The notes under the pieces: generated by a model | The model's input: only the letters and a program-made list of their open reading frames with translations | Database searches by the model: none | What the model was told of the DNA's origin: nothing | Shown here: positions 11,330-23,719 of the stretch, piece by piece | How the letters are laid out: each line of letters opens with the position of its first letter | How positions within the stretch are numbered: the first letter of the stretch is position 1 | Source of the DNA: Hyperoodon ampullatus | Taxonomy: Eukaryota; Chordata; Mammalia; Artiodactyla; Ziphiidae | Assembly (NCBI GenBank): GCA_949752795.1 | Contig: OX457068.1 | Coordinates: 55,084,516 to 55,148,515 of the forward strand | Reading direction: 5' to 3' | DNA: 64,000 bases | Program-made: the position numbers and the translations under genes

Positions 11330-14300
11330 ATGTCTGTTACGAGGTATTCAATGGCTAGAACATCTTTATTTATAGCAATTTTCAAAAAAAAACATAGAAC
11401 ATAATAAAATTTGAAAATAAAAGTAGTGTAAACAAGAAAGTAAAAGTAGAAAGATAAAATGAATGTAAATGTGAGGTCAGTCCATAACACATGATGTAAT
11501 TTCCTTAAGTTGGTTAACGGTGTGCCCGAATTTGGTTATAAACTTTCTAAGAGCCACAGCCACCTTGATCTCTTACATCATCAGCACTGGTCAAGGGGTT
11601 AAGTGGAGTCAAATGTTAGAGAAATGTCCCTTAAAAGGGGGATGGGAAGAATGGGCAATGAGCACAAAACGGGGAATATCAAAGACAGGGATACTCAGAG
11701 TTTGAAGTAGGAACACAGCAAGGGAAGAAAATAATATTGGAATAGAACAAAAAACGTTATAAAGGAAGATTTTTAAATAGCATTGATTTAACTTGACAAA
11801 AGAGAAGAAAGAATAGAATAGAATTCTGGGACTTCGAGCCCAGGTAACTAAGAGAATGGTTCTCTATTAAGAAAAAGTGGAAAACAGAAAGACAAATGCC
11901 TGCAAGAACAATCTTATTTAAAATTTTGCAGAGGGTCGGGCATCTGGACAGTAATATTCAACTCAGAAAGCTGACTGAAAGGGGGGGGGATAGGATGCAG
12001 AAAGTTAGTCAAATTGTAAAAAGTTCTAAGATTTGTTGTTTGTTTCCTTGATGGTAACAGTTGATGATATGACAGTCAATGAGATTGTCTGGGGAAAGTG
12101 TTTGGGGAGAGAAAAAAAAATATAGAATGTAAACTCTCAAGGAATCATGGGTGAGCATGCTACAGAAGAAGATGGACAAAGGAGGAAAAAAACATGGAAT
12201 TAAAAGTTGCACTGTTAGTTAGCCATTATTCCAGAATGCCAACTTTTTTTGATGAAGAAGAGAAAAGTAAAGGAAAAGTTAAAAGTCATGACAAAGAAGG
12301 GAAAGGAAATAATGACGAAGAAGAGAAGCAGTAGAAGAGCCTTAATAAGACTATGAAATATTGACTTCTCCAAATACTCCAGCTGACTCAGAACTTGGAA
12401 AAAAAACTGATTAGGGTTTTGGGGGTACAGTGAGGGGCACCCCTTCTAATGCTCACTGTAGCCAAAAAAGGACAGTCCCACTATATAGCCCTGGGTTGAG
12501 TTAATCAAGCTGGCTCCGTAACTAAGATGCTGGCTGTGCCACTCCGATCCCTTAATGTGCAGTACAAACCCATTTACTTGTTTGATTTTGCTCCTTTTTG
12601 GTAAATAATTTACATAGCTTTGCATTAGCTCAATTTGCAGAAATTGAGCAAACAGTGCAATTTTCTGTAATTATGACAGTGCAAGACAGAAGTAAAGTCT
12701 GGCTGAGAGAGGTTTCATCTGAACTGAAAAGACATTTGGTGGAAATGGAGCATGAGAAGAAAATGAAGATTTGTTTAAATTGGCTCTGGCCAAAGTGAGA
12801 AAGAATAGAACACAATTCAGCTCACACTCTAACTGAACTAAAAGTCTTTGTTTTCCCTCTTCTCCTCTAAAAGTTGTCAGGTGGGCATACGTACACTACA
12901 CATATGGTGTTAAGCCTGCCCTCCCAGAGAAGAAACAGACATCATTGTAATGGCTGCCAATGTGATTTCCTCACTCATAAACATATATACTACTTCTTCA
13001 ACTGAACTCCTTTATTCTTCATGCTGACCCTCTATTTTGAACATCTTATTCATTTACTATCCCAAAATATAGGAACAAAACCAGGAAATTAAAGATGGAA
13101 GTTCATTTTGTCAAGGGACAACCATGTGCATGGCTTTGGCTAGAAATCAGTGATGAAATTTGGAAAGCTGAAGAGAGATGTAATTGTTTACAACTTTGGG
13201 TGTGGGGCAGTAGGGGATGCATTTCAACATCCTTGTCAATCTCTGAATTGTAAAAAATTGGTATGACTAGACCTTCTAGTGTTCTCTAATTGAAATGCGG
13301 TCTAGATAGGGATGGTTTTCTTCTATAAATTAAGGAATGAAGAGGAGACCCCCCATTTCTCTGCTAATTTGATCTTTTTAAGCAACAGGTCTGGTTGAAT
13401 CTAATCCCAAATTAGTCTTTTTACTTGTTTATTTTAACTTACATGGTCTGATCCAGCTGGGTCCTGTCAATATCTAGCTATGTCTTTGACAGGATCACTT
13501 GTTATCTTGATGCCTTTATCTCCTTATCTTTAAATTAGTGTGTTATATTATAGGACCTCTAAGCACACTGGCCACTCAAGAGTTTTTTATCAGAATCTCA
13601 TTATAAACATTTCAATTAAATATAGATATTCTTTTCTATATATTTAAAGGTAAAGTGACAATAATCACTTTTTAAGTAAGTCTTAAGTGAAAAGATACCT
13701 TTGCAATCTGGGACTGAGGGAATGGTTTCCCTTTCTGAACACTCAGATAAAGCGTTAACCTGAACTTTTGTAAATGGGTAAACTCCATTAAATTCTATTC
13801 CATATCTATTTATTTTCTTGGAATCACATAATTACTATTTTGTATAATATGTATGCATATTAATTATACAGTATTGCTGTAATGGAAATATTTTGTTTTA
13901 TCCTGGTCAGCATTAATCACTTCTTTGCTTTTAAAAACCACCCAGTTTTCCTTTGTGGTGCCATCTTACCCTAATTCCACAGTATTCTACTGAGACTGTC
14001 AATTAGCATGCCCCACTTTCTTAACATATGGGTTCATCTAAGTTTATCAATCAATAGTTTATAGACGATTCCTCTGATTTTAGGTATATTAAACTAATCA
14101 GTTAATCTAATCATAAGCTTTTCTGAGGTTTGATGTTTCGATTCTGAGGGAGGAAAAGTCCCTTTTCCATCTGGATAATAACACATAAGAATGTAAGCCT
14201 CAAAGTACAAGAGGCTGTATTTTTAGTCATGTTGGGAAACTTGCCTGAGAATAAAATGAACATAATGAGAGATCAGGGATGGAGATGGAGGAAGTGAGAG

Positions 14301-14395
14301 CAAGAGAGATGGAGCAAAGCAATGACCTGATTTGGATCTGACTATGCACACAGTTTAATTACTGCCCTTGGACTTCCCAGATACATAAACCAATA
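11330..14395. other. 3-kb stretch without recognised gene or repeat
   Basis: Mostly AT-rich non-coding sequence, with short homopolymer runs (G run near 11983). Open frames of 60-76 codons carry no domain signature. Some parts (13200-14150) may be very old LTR or LINE remnants, but I cannot assign them. Confidence 0.4.
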
Positions 14396-14399
14396 TAAT

Positions 14400-14706
14400 G
14401 CTCATTGTAGAGGATGAGATTACTGTTCAAATTACTCCTTCCCTTGCAACCACCTCCATGGGAGGTGTATACTCCCCTCTACTTTGATGTTGAGTTCTTC
14501 CCTACGACTTGCTTTGCCAATGGGATGCTAAAAAATGTGATGTTAAACAGAGGCTTAAAATGTATTTGTCCCACTGAGCTTATCCTCTAGTGCCCTTTCA
14601 TCTCCATGAAAAGTGCTACTTGTCTTCAGCCTGAGCTTCATAATTTATATTCATGGAATGGACACGACCCATAGCAAGAATCAAGTCCTAGCTATATCTG
14701 CACCTT
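14400..14706 (+). mobile_element. MLT1-type LTR, 5' part (split by an L1 insertion)
   Basis: The first part of a MaLR-type LTR, with 'cttgctttgccaatgggatg' (the common 'gacttgctttggccaat' block) and downstream sequence typical of these LTRs. It is interrupted exactly at the TSD of the L1 at 14722-16195 and continues at 16211. Confidence 0.6.
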
Positions 14707-14721
14707 AAAGATGAGCTGTTC

Positions 14722-16195
14722 GAAAGATAGATCAGTGGATCAGGATAGAAAGCCCAGAGATAAACCCACGCACATATGGCCAACTTAACTTTGATAAAGG
14801 AGGCAGGAATGTACAGTGGAGAAAGGACAGCTTCTTCAATAAGTGGTGCTGGGAAAACTGGACAGGGACATGTAAAAGTATGAGATTAGATCATTCCCTA
14901 ACACCATACACAAAAATAAGCTCAAAATGGATTAAAGACCTAAATGTAAGGCCAGAAACTATCAAACTCTTAGAGGAAAACATAGGTAGAACACTCTATG
15001 ACATAAATCACAGCAAGATCCTTTTGGACCCACCTCCTAGAGAAATGGAACTAAAAACAAAGATAAAAAAATGGGACCTAATGAAACTTCAAAGCTTTTG
15101 CACAGCAAAGGAAACCATAAACAAGACCAAAAGACAACCCTCAGAATGGGAGAAAATATTTGCAAACGAAGCAACTGACAAAGGATTCATCTCCAAAATT
15201 TATAAACAGCTCATGCAGCTCAATAGCAAAAAAACAAACAACCCAATCCAAAAATGGGCAGAAGACTTAAATAGGCATTTCTCCAAAGAAGATATACACA
15301 CTGCCAACAAACACATGAAAGAATGCTCAACATCATTAATCATTAGAGAAATGCAAATCAAAACTACAATGAGATATCATCTCACACCAGTCAGAATGGC
15401 CATCATCAAGAAATCTAGAAACAATAAATGCTGGAGAGGGTGTGGAGAAAAGGGAACACTCTTGCACTGCTGGTGGGAATGTGAATTGGTACAGCCACTA
15501 TGGAGAACAGTATGGAGGTTCCTTAAAAAACTAAAAATAAAACTACCATATGACCCAGCAATCCCACTACTAGGCATATACCCTGAGAAAACCATAATTC
15601 AAAAAGAGACATGTACCAAAATGTTCATTGCAGCTCTATTCACAATAGCCCGGAGCTGGAAACAACCTAAGTGTCCATCATCGGATGAATGGATAAAGAA
15701 GATGTGGCACATGTATACAATGGAATATTACTCAGCCATAAAAAGAAACGAAACTGAGCTATTTGTAATGAGGTGGATAGACCTAGAGTCTGTCATACAG
15801 AGTGAAGTAAGTCAGAAAGAGAAAGACAAATACCGTATGCTAACACATATATATGGAATTAAAAAAAAATGTCATGAAGAACCTAGGGGTAAAACGGGAA
15901 TAAAGACACAGACCTACTTGAGAATGGACTTGAGGATATGGGGAGGGGGAAGGGTAAGCTGTGACAAAGCGAAAGAGAGGCATGGACATATATACACTAC
16001 CAAACGTAAGGTAGATAGCTAGTGAGAAGCAGCCGCAGAGCACAGGGAGATCAGCTCGGTGCTTTGTGACCGCCTGGAGGGGTGGGATGGGGAGGGTGGG
16101 AGGGAGGGAGATGCATGAGGGAAAGGATGTGGGAACAGATGTATATGTATGACTGATTCACTTTGTTATAGAGCAGAAACTAATAAAAAAAAAAA
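14722..16195 (+). mobile_element. 5'-truncated L1 with clean TSD, relatively young
   Basis: The element starts inside ORF2 and runs through the C-terminal ORF2 region and 3' UTR to an A-rich tail. Flanks 'aaagatgagctgttc' (14707-14721) and 'aaagatgagctgctc' (16196-16210) are a 15-bp TSD with a single mismatch. The 3' end stops at 'gagcagaaactaataaaa', well before the usual 'caattatactccaataaag' end seen in the other copies. It interrupts an MLT1-type LTR. Low divergence and a long open frame suggest it is among the younger L1s in the window. Confidence 0.93.
14880..16022 (+). pseudogene. L1 ORF2 C-terminal fragment (380 codons open), extended into the 3' UTR
   Basis: The fragment corresponds to the region downstream of the reverse transcriptase of L1 ORF2p. 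It includes the cysteine motif near residues 190-210 ([18 protein letters not shown], spacing C-x3-C-x7-H-x4-C) and the conserved '[13 protein letters not shown]' segment. The endonuclease and reverse transcriptase domains are absent through 5' truncation, so it cannot mobilise itself. The usual stop near 15858 appears to be lost by a small deletion before the A run, and the frame runs on about 55 codons into 3' UTR sequence. The first ATG is not a natural start: homologous ORF2 sequence lies upstream of it. Confidence 0.9.
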
Positions 16196-16210
16196 AAAGA
16201 TGAGCTGCTC

Positions 16211-16310
16211 AATTGAGATCAGCTCACCAACTAACTCTTGAAAGAAAATAAATGATTGTTACTTCAAGCCACTGAGTTTTGGGGTAGTTTGTTAGACCAA
16301 TAGCTCAATA
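16211..16310 (+). mobile_element. MLT1-type LTR, 3' part (continuation after the L1)
   Basis: It resumes the LTR broken at 14706: 'aaaataaatgattgttactt', 'caagccactgagttttgggg', 'tagtttgtta'. This is the standard R/U5-like end of MaLR LTRs. Confidence 0.7.
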
Positions 16311-16314
16311 CATA

Positions 16315-17250
16315 CGCTTTAAAAAAATGTAACTTAGTTTGAATCAGGAATCTCTACCTTGTTACTGAATGAATTTTGACTAATATGGAAACGTTCATTT
16401 CTTTAAAATTATAGTTAATCTGAGCTTTTATAATTGGGAAAATTCCAGGATCTGTCTCACTTTGCGATGTTAGATGCAATAAATAGGAGAGAGGTAAAAA
16501 GAACTGGAGAATAAATAATGAGAGAATAGGAAGTATTGAGAAAATAAGAGAGAAGTGGGAATGAGATAAGAGAATGAAGAGGAGTAGCAAATCAGTATTT
16601 CTAGCTACAGACTCCAAATTTCTAAAACTCACAGCATAAACTTAAATATGACTAGAAATTATTAATTTTCCACCCACCCTACCTTTGCAAAGAATAAAAT
16701 GAAATATTAAAGCTAATGTAAAACAAACAAACAAAACAAAAAAAAAAGGAAGAATAATTGGAATAATATGGAACAATACACAGGTATTGTCTGTAATATA
16801 ATTTTGGTCAAAATAGAGTGTTTTTGCCCTTCTTTATTTTGTTTACTGCATCTTCCCAATAGTCATAATAGCTAACTGCCACACAACCGAGTAGACTATA
16901 GAATGGCCCATGGAATTTAATTGTTAATTAAGATCAGTGAAATAACCAACATGACAGCAGAATTGTTTTAAACAGAGAAAGTGACAATCTAATTGATTTT
17001 TTCTGGTCAGCCTCTGAATAGTCAATATGATGCCCATACAAAGTGACTTTTTTATTTTATTTTTTAAATTTCTATATGTCTGAGTCAAGAGTAGGCAAAA
17101 CCAAACCTAATATAGAGAGTACTCTGCATCTCCAAGAGATTCTAGACTTTGAGCTAGATCAGAGGAAAGTCTCCAGGAAAAACGTATCAATTCATAGTTA
17201 ATACTGAGAAAGGTGATTCAGGGAAGTCATCCATGCTATTTAACCAATAT
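16315..17250. other. No recognised feature
   Basis: AT-rich non-coding sequence with an A-rich run at 16720-16748. A 92-codon minus-strand frame at 16354-16632 is compositionally simple and has no domain. Confidence 0.4.
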
Positions 17251-17254
17251 GTCT

Positions 17255-17600
17255 GCTATCCTCCTTCTAGATACATAGCAAGTCTGCACTTTCCTGTACC
17301 CCTAAAGCCAGGCCAGGCCATGTGCCTTACATTGGCTAATAAAATATTAGCAAAAGTTTCATGTTACTTCCAGGCAAAAGCCTTTACAATCTATGTGTGA
17401 CTTGCTATCTACTTGTACCTTTGCAGATGACTAGTAATGTTCAAAATCATGAAGTCTCCACTGGTGCCTGATTGAAGATGACATGGAACAGAAAACCCTG
17501 CTGACCGTAGATGGAGACATAGCATGAGTAAGAAATAAAGTTTCGATTTTATGAGCCATTGAAATTATGGGGTTGTTTGTTAGTGTAATATAATCACGCC
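17255..17600 (+). mobile_element. MLT1-type LTR, decayed
   Basis: Landmarks in order: 'gccatgtgccttacattggc' (the 'cttgctttggccaat' region), 'catgttacttccaggcaaaa', 'gatggagacatagcatgag', 'aagaaataaagtttcgattt', 'gagccattgaaattatgggg', 'ttgtttgttagtgtaat'. This is the sense-strand order of an MLT1-like MaLR LTR. It is the third such LTR in the same orientation within 7 kb. Confidence 0.7.
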
Positions 17601-17604
17601 CTGA

Positions 17605-18585
17605 ATGATATATGGGGGTACTAATATCTCAGCAGAAAAGCAGTAATATAAGCTGGAATCTCTTAGATATATTCTACACTGAATGTTATCTCCTTTTCAG
17701 TAGTCAGTTCTTTGAATGGTCTAGAGAAATCGAGAAATTAACTAATCTTTACCATTTTACATATAGTCATAGAAAACTTATTCCTTTCTTGTTCTTCTCT
17801 TTTAAAATAAATTTTAACCTTGGAACCCTTTCTTTGTAAGGTATGTGTATGGTTGTGTGGATGAAGAGAGGTGACAGAAGATGAGGCTTTATTCATTTTA
17901 GTTTTTCCTGCTGTTTTCCCTTATTACTGGTGTTTCTCCTTCACCTCCTCCTTGCACAGCAGAGAAAGAACACTACAAAAAGCAATCTTTCACACTTAAA
18001 AGAAAGCTGATGCCTTGTCCTGGGTGTGTTGTCAGGGAAAAAAATAAGCTGTGTCTCTCCAATAACTGTGAAATTCCTTTGCCCCTAGAGAGGGCTGCTT
18101 CCTGTATCTTGGCCAAGTCATGACTTTCTTTCTTTATAAATGCAGCCAGTGTGATCTCCAAAGAGATAAATGATGAACAAGGTGGAGGCTATTTATAGTC
18201 TGGCTAGGAAAAACAATTTCACTTAACAAGGATGTCAGTTAAAATAATTAATGTAGATCAAGTGGACATGTGAATAGAGGAGGCTGTTGGAAAGTGATTA
18301 AATAGACAGCCTGATCCAGGAAGAAATATACCACTCAGATACTTGGGATTCATTTCTCTCAGTGACCTGGGCATTTATTGGTGAGATGCACACCCAAGGC
18401 TTTGAAAGACCAGGGCAATGCTTTTCTGGATTTCATTAAATGCAGCATACACTCACATTGAACAAAGCAGGTGGGTTTGTGGTTAGAACTTCTGGTCTAA
18501 TTCAAATTTGCCTCCTCATTTTAGATCTTTCTTTGAGTTTCATTCAAGATAACAGAGATGTAAGTGAAATGTGTGGCTTTTATTT
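17605..18585. other. No recognised feature
   Basis: Non-coding. A weak MIR-like patch may exist near 18475-18560, but it is too diverged to call. Confidence 0.4.
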
Positions 18586-18587
18586 GG

Positions 18588-18820
18588 CAATAATTTACTG
18601 AGTACCTTCTATTGTTTTCCTTGGTAATAAGCCCTCACACCACATAGATGCTGTCCTTGGATATCATGTTAAAAGGAAAACAAGAGAACAGAGAACTAAC
18701 ACAATGCAATTAAGTGTTATGTGAGTCTAAATAAGATTTCACAAGTAAGATATAGCAGCCTGTGTAGGTGTGGTCAGAAAGGAATATATAGAAGAAACTG
18801 GGCCTTGAATAAAATAGTAT
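18588..18820 (-). mobile_element. LINE L2 fragment (antisense)
   Basis: Plus-strand text 'tttactgagtaccttctatt', 'gatgctgtccttggatatca', 'acacaatgcaattaagtgt', 'ggtcagaaaggaatatatag' and 'ctgggccttgaataaaat' follows the antisense order of the L2 3' region. Divergence is high. Confidence 0.55.
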
Positions 18821-18824
18821 ATAC

Positions 18825-19585
18825 CAGACCTCTTGATGAACCTGAGAAATAAGGCAATGTCATTACAAGCACACTCATGTGGTCCTCCACTGGAGGATAA
18901 GGTGAGCCTGGGAGACTCCCATCTAAACCCTAAAGTGACCATCCAAAACCTGGGTGTGACTCAAAACAGCTAAAGCTGAAGTATGTGAAGAGTTTGGAGA
19001 ATTAGCTTTAGCCTACCAAAGTGCAGTGAACTTGGGTCTCATCTCTCCACTCTGGTTTAACTGAATGCTGAAGAAGTCATACTATCATAACTACCTGATT
19101 ACAGGGCAGTGGAAATCAGAAACTCAAACTTTTTTGTTTTACAATTTGGCTTTACTCCTATGCACGTATCTCTATAGTGAAATAGAAACAATTATTTCAG
19201 AATTATTTATTCTTTAGCATTTGTTATTTCCATCTCTAATGATTCTTTAATTTTAGAAAAGGATCTACAGCCTTTTGAAAGAGGTTCTTTGTCAGTTTGG
19301 GGGATGTGATAGCAGCATGCTCTTCATTTCACATTGGCTAGGTGGCCTGATGAACAGGACATCCCTTATTCTTAAAGACAAGAATGACTAGAGCAAACAT
19401 GCAACTCTGCAAAGGAAGCTGAACCAAATAGCACTGAAAGGACTTTACAATGCTGGAATTCTGATTCTTTAATTCATGACTGACACTGTCAAATAAGTAT
19501 CAATAAAGACATGTGTAGAGTTCTTTGTAGACTCCATAACTACAGAGAGAAGGAAGTTCCAGAGCTGGTGTGACACATCTGAGTG
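18825..19585. other. No recognised feature
   Basis: Non-coding, AT-rich. Nothing recognised. Confidence 0.4.
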
Positions 19586-19589
19586 AGGA

Positions 19590-19790
19590 GGGAGATCAGA
19601 CTCACAGCCTGGGAGTCAAACATTCCATCTACACTTCTGTAGTCTCATGGGCAAGTTATTTAAATATCTGCCTCAGCTTCACCAACTAGAGATAACATCT
19701 ATTGCAGCAGATTAGACTTAGGTAAAGTAAAACAGTATATACAAGTAAACAAACAATAATAAATGCTTCCTAAATATTAGCTAGCTTCCT
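19590..19790 (+). mobile_element. MIR SINE fragment
   Basis: 'cctgggagtcaaacattcc', 'atgggcaagttatttaaata', 'tgcctcagcttcaccaacta' and a terminal 'aataaatgcttcctaaat' reproduce the MIR core and 3' end in sense order. Confidence 0.65.
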
Positions 19791-19794
19791 ACTT

Positions 19795-20631
19795 AGCCTA
19801 GAAATCTGTCAAAGAGAGAACTGACTGAGTGTCTTGAAAGTCAAGAAAATTGAAGCCATGAAGTTTCTGAGTGCTAATAAACACTCTCATCTGGACAGGA
19901 ATCTATCTTGGATCTGGCTTCCAAATTGCTGCATGGAGTGAGTACTTTTATTAAATATTTTATTAAATAACTACTAATATAGTTTAAAATATCTAATTTG
20001 GTACAATATCTTGAGCTAAAAAGATTGGCTGACTTACCCAAAGACACAGAAAATAATTACAAATTTTGAATTAGAAGTCAGATCTCTAGACTTTTAATCC
20101 AAAATACTTCTTCCAAATATAATAAGTACAAGAGAGTTAAAGGCAATTCTATGAATCTAGTCCTCTGTCCCCCCTCTCCTGAACTCTTACACTCCGTAGG
20201 AGGCTGTTAGATGTGGCCTGTCTACAGCAGAGGACATGTTTCTATCTTGAGAAAACTTTTCTTGATGTGAGGAGAGTTGGAGTTCACCAAGCCCAGCCTC
20301 AGCAAGTGGAAACCCCAGAATCAAAAGTTAAGAACGTGGAACGCCAAGTCTACACTGCCTCGAGCCAAATTGCAATGTGGGTCACGCAGCAGGGTTTCAA
20401 AGTTTAGTGGAGGTTCGATTAGAAAAAGAGCAGGTTTGGAACAAATGAGGGGGTAACAAAGAAACTTCAATAAGACCCCTAAAGCCCATATCTGGATGTG
20501 TTCGACTGGTTTAAAGAACCACAAAAACAGGCAAACAAACACAGTGATGCTTGTTTTAGTGGGAATTGTTTTAAGCAAGCTGTTTCCTCTTAAACTCAGG
20601 AGATTGCTTGTTAATGAGAAAACTGAGGATC
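19795..20631. other. No recognised feature
   Basis: Non-coding sequence upstream of the full-length L1. Nothing recognised. Confidence 0.4.
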
Positions 20632-20646
20632 TAAAATAGGGGAACT

Positions 20647-22766
20647 GGGGGGCGCCTTCAAGGTGGCGAAGGAGTAAGACATGGAGGTCACCTTCCTCCC
20701 CACAAATACATCAGAAATACATTTACATGTGGAACAACTCCTACAGAACACCAACTGAATGCTGGCAGAAGACCTCAGACTTCCCAAAAGGCAAGAAACT
20801 CCCCACGTACCTGGGTAGGGTAAAAGAAAAAAGGAAAAACAGAGACAAAAGAATAGGGACGTGACCTGCACTTCTGGGAGGGAGCTGTGAAGGAGGAAAA
20901 GTTTCCACACACTAGGAAGCCCCTTCACTGGTGGAGATGGGGGGAGTGGGGATGGGGGGAAGTTTCAGAGCCTCATTGGAGAGTGCTGCAACAGGGGTGT
21001 AGACGGCAAAGTGGAGATTCCTGCACAGAGGATCGGTGTCGACCAGCACTCACCAGCCTGAGAGGCTTCTCTGCTCATCTACCAGGGCAGGTGGGGGCTG
21101 GTAGCTCAGGCTTGGGTTTCAGAGGTCAGACCCCAGGGAGAGGACTGGGGTTGGCTGCGTGAAGACAGCCTGGAGGGGTTTAGTGCACCAAAACTATTTA
21201 GGAGAGAGTCTGGGAAAAAGTCTGGAACTGCCTAAGAGGCAATAGACAATTGTTTTGGGGTGCTTGAGGGAAGTGGATTCATAGAACCACCTAAATGAGC
21301 TCCAGAGAGGGGCACGAGCTGCGGCTATCAGCACAGACACCAGAGATGGGCAAGAGATGCTAAGGTTGCTGCTGCAGCCACCAAGAACCCTGTGTGCAAG
21401 CATAGGTCACTATCCACACCTCCCCCCCCCCCCCAGAAGCCTATGCAGCTAGCCACTGCCAGGGTCCCGTGATCCAGGGACAACTTCCCTGGGAGAAAAC
21501 AGCATGTCTCAGGCTGGTGTAACGTCACACCAGCCTCTATCACTGCAGGCTTGCCCTGCATTTCATACCCCTACCTCCCCTGGCCTGAGTGAGCCAGAGC
21601 CCCCTAATCAGCTTCTCCATTAAACCATCCTGTCTGGTTTGGAAACAGAGGCCCTTAGGTGACCTACATGCAGAGGTGGGGCCAAATCCAAAGCTAAACC
21701 ACAGGAGCTGTGTAAACAAAGAAGAGAAATGGACATTTCTCACAGCAGCCTCAGGAACAGCAGATTAAATCTTCATAATCAACATGAAGTACCCTGCAAT
21801 ACCTGAATAGACAATACCTGAATACCTGAATAGACAACAAATCATCCCAAAATTGAGACAATGGACTCTGGGAGCAACTGTAGACTTGGAGTTTGCTTTC
21901 TGCATCTAAATTGTTTCTGATTTTATGCTTATCTTAGTTTAGTATTTAGATCTAATTATCATTGGTAGATTTGATTATTGACTCAGTTGCTCTCTTCTTA
22001 TATATATTATATATATATATATAATTTTTCTTTTTCTCCTTCTGTGAATGTGTATGTGTATGCTCCTTTTGTTTTGGTATTTTTTTTTAGCACTTGTTAT
22101 CATTGGTGGATTGTTTTTTTGGTTTGGTTGCTGTCTTTCTTTTTCTTATTACTTTTAAATTTTTAATATTTTTTTCTATTTTAATAACTGTATATTATTT
22201 TCTTTCTTTCTTTCCTTCTTTCTTTCTTTCTTTCTTTTTCTTTTTTTTTCCTCCCTTTTATTCTGAGCCATATGGCTGACAGGGTCATGGTGCTCTGGTC
22301 AGTTGTCACACCTGAGCCTATGAGGTGGGAGAGCAGAGTTCAGGATATTGGTCCACCAGAGACATCCCAGCCCCACATAATATCAAATGGCAAAAGCTCT
22401 CCCAGAGATCTCCATCTCAACGCTAAAACCTAGCTCCACTCAACAACCAGCAAGCTACAGTGCTGGACACCCTATGCCAAACAATTAGGAAGACAGGAAC
22501 ACAACCCCACCCATTAGCAGATAGGATGCCTAAAATTATAATAAGCTCACAGACACCCCAAAACATACCACTGGACGTGGTCCTGCCCACCAGAAAGACA
22601 AGGTCCAGCCTGATCCAACAGAACACAGGCACCAGTCCCCTCCACCAGGAAGCTTACACAACACACTTAGCCAACATTACCCACTGGGAGCAGACACAAA
22701 AAAAAACGGGAACTATGACCCTGCAGATTGCAAAAAGGAGACCACAAACACAGTAAGTTAAGCAAA
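20647..22766 (+). promoter_or_regulatory. L1 5' UTR (internal promoter region)
   Basis: This is the 5' UTR of the full-length L1. It is moderately GC-rich in its first 1.1 kb and AT-rich in the second half. It contains a C run at 21421-21434, a TA run near 22000-22023 and a (TTTC)n tract at 22190-22252. In L1 biology this region drives transcription from within the element; here promoter activity is inferred from family, not seen. Open frames of 67-105 codons inside it are not known L1 products. Confidence 0.75.
22190..22252. repeat. (TTTC)n pyrimidine microsatellite
   Basis: Imperfect TTTC units ending in a T run, inside the L1 5' UTR. Confidence 0.85.
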
Positions 22767-23661
22767 ATGAGAAGTCAGAGAAATACACAGCAGATGAAGG
22801 AACAAGGTAAACACTCACCAGACCAAAAACATGAAGAGGAAATAGGGAATCTACATGAAAAATAATTTAGAATAATGATAGTAAAGATGATCCAAAATAT
22901 TGGAAATAGAATGGAGAAAATACAAGAAACATTTAACAAAGACCTAGAAGAACAAAAGAGCAAACAAACAATGATGAACAACACAATAAATGAAATTAAA
23001 ACTACTCCAGAAGGAATCAATAGCAGAATAACTTAGGCAGAAGAACGAATAAGTAACCTGGAAGATAAAAATAGTGGAAATAACCACTGCAGAGCAGAAT
23101 AAATAAAAATGAATGAAAAGAATTGAGGACAAACTCAGAAACCTCTGAGACAACATTAAATGCACCAATATTTGAATTACAGGGGTACCATAAGAAGAAG
23201 AAACAAAAAAGGGACTGAGAAAATATTTGAAAAAATTATAGTTGAAAACTTTCCTAATATGAGTAAGGAAATAGTCAATCAAGTCCAGGAAGCACAGAGA
23301 GTCCCATACAGGGTAAACCCAATGAGAAACATCCCAAGACACATATTAATCAAACTATCAAAAATTAAATGCAGAGAAAAAAATATTAAAAGCAGCAAGG
23401 GAAAAGCAACAATTAACATACAAGGGAATCCCCATAAGGTTAGCAGCTGATGTTTCAGCAGAAACTCTGCAAGCCATAAGGGAGTGACAGGACATATTTA
23501 AAGTGATGAAATGGAAAAACCTACAACCAAAGTTACTCTACCCAGCTAGGATCTCATTCAGATTTGACAGAGAAATTACAACCTTTACAGACAAGCGAAA
23601 GCTAAGAGAATTCATCACCATCAAACCAGTTCTAAAACAAATGCTAAAGGAACTTCTCTAG
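22767..23661 (+). pseudogene. L1 ORF1 pseudogene (RNA-binding ORF1p)
   Basis: ORF1p is the L1 RNA-binding trimeric chaperone. The ATG at 22767 starts MRSQRNTQQMKEQ. The coiled-coil half (FRIMIVKMIQ, MEKIQETFNKDLEE, NTINEIK) is broken by stops near 22863 and 23034. The RRM/CTD half is best preserved at 23160-23450 (GTEKIFEKIIVENFPNM, EAQRVPYRVNP, RHILIKLSKIK). The natural terminal codons (MLKELL then TAG) lie at 23641-23661. Frameshifts separate the blocks. Confidence 0.88.
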
Positions 23662-23719
23662 GCAGGAAACACAAAAGAAGGAAAAGACCTACAATAACAA
23701 ACCCAAGACAATTAAGAAA

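Noticed and set aside
14880..16022. Long open frame (380 codons) as a host gene
   Set aside because: Its sequence is the L1 ORF2 C-terminal region, it lies within a TSD-flanked L1, and it runs into 3' UTR sequence.
20647..22766. Open frames of 67-105 codons in the L1 5' UTR as extra genes
   Set aside because: They are not known L1 products, overlap on both strands and lack motifs.
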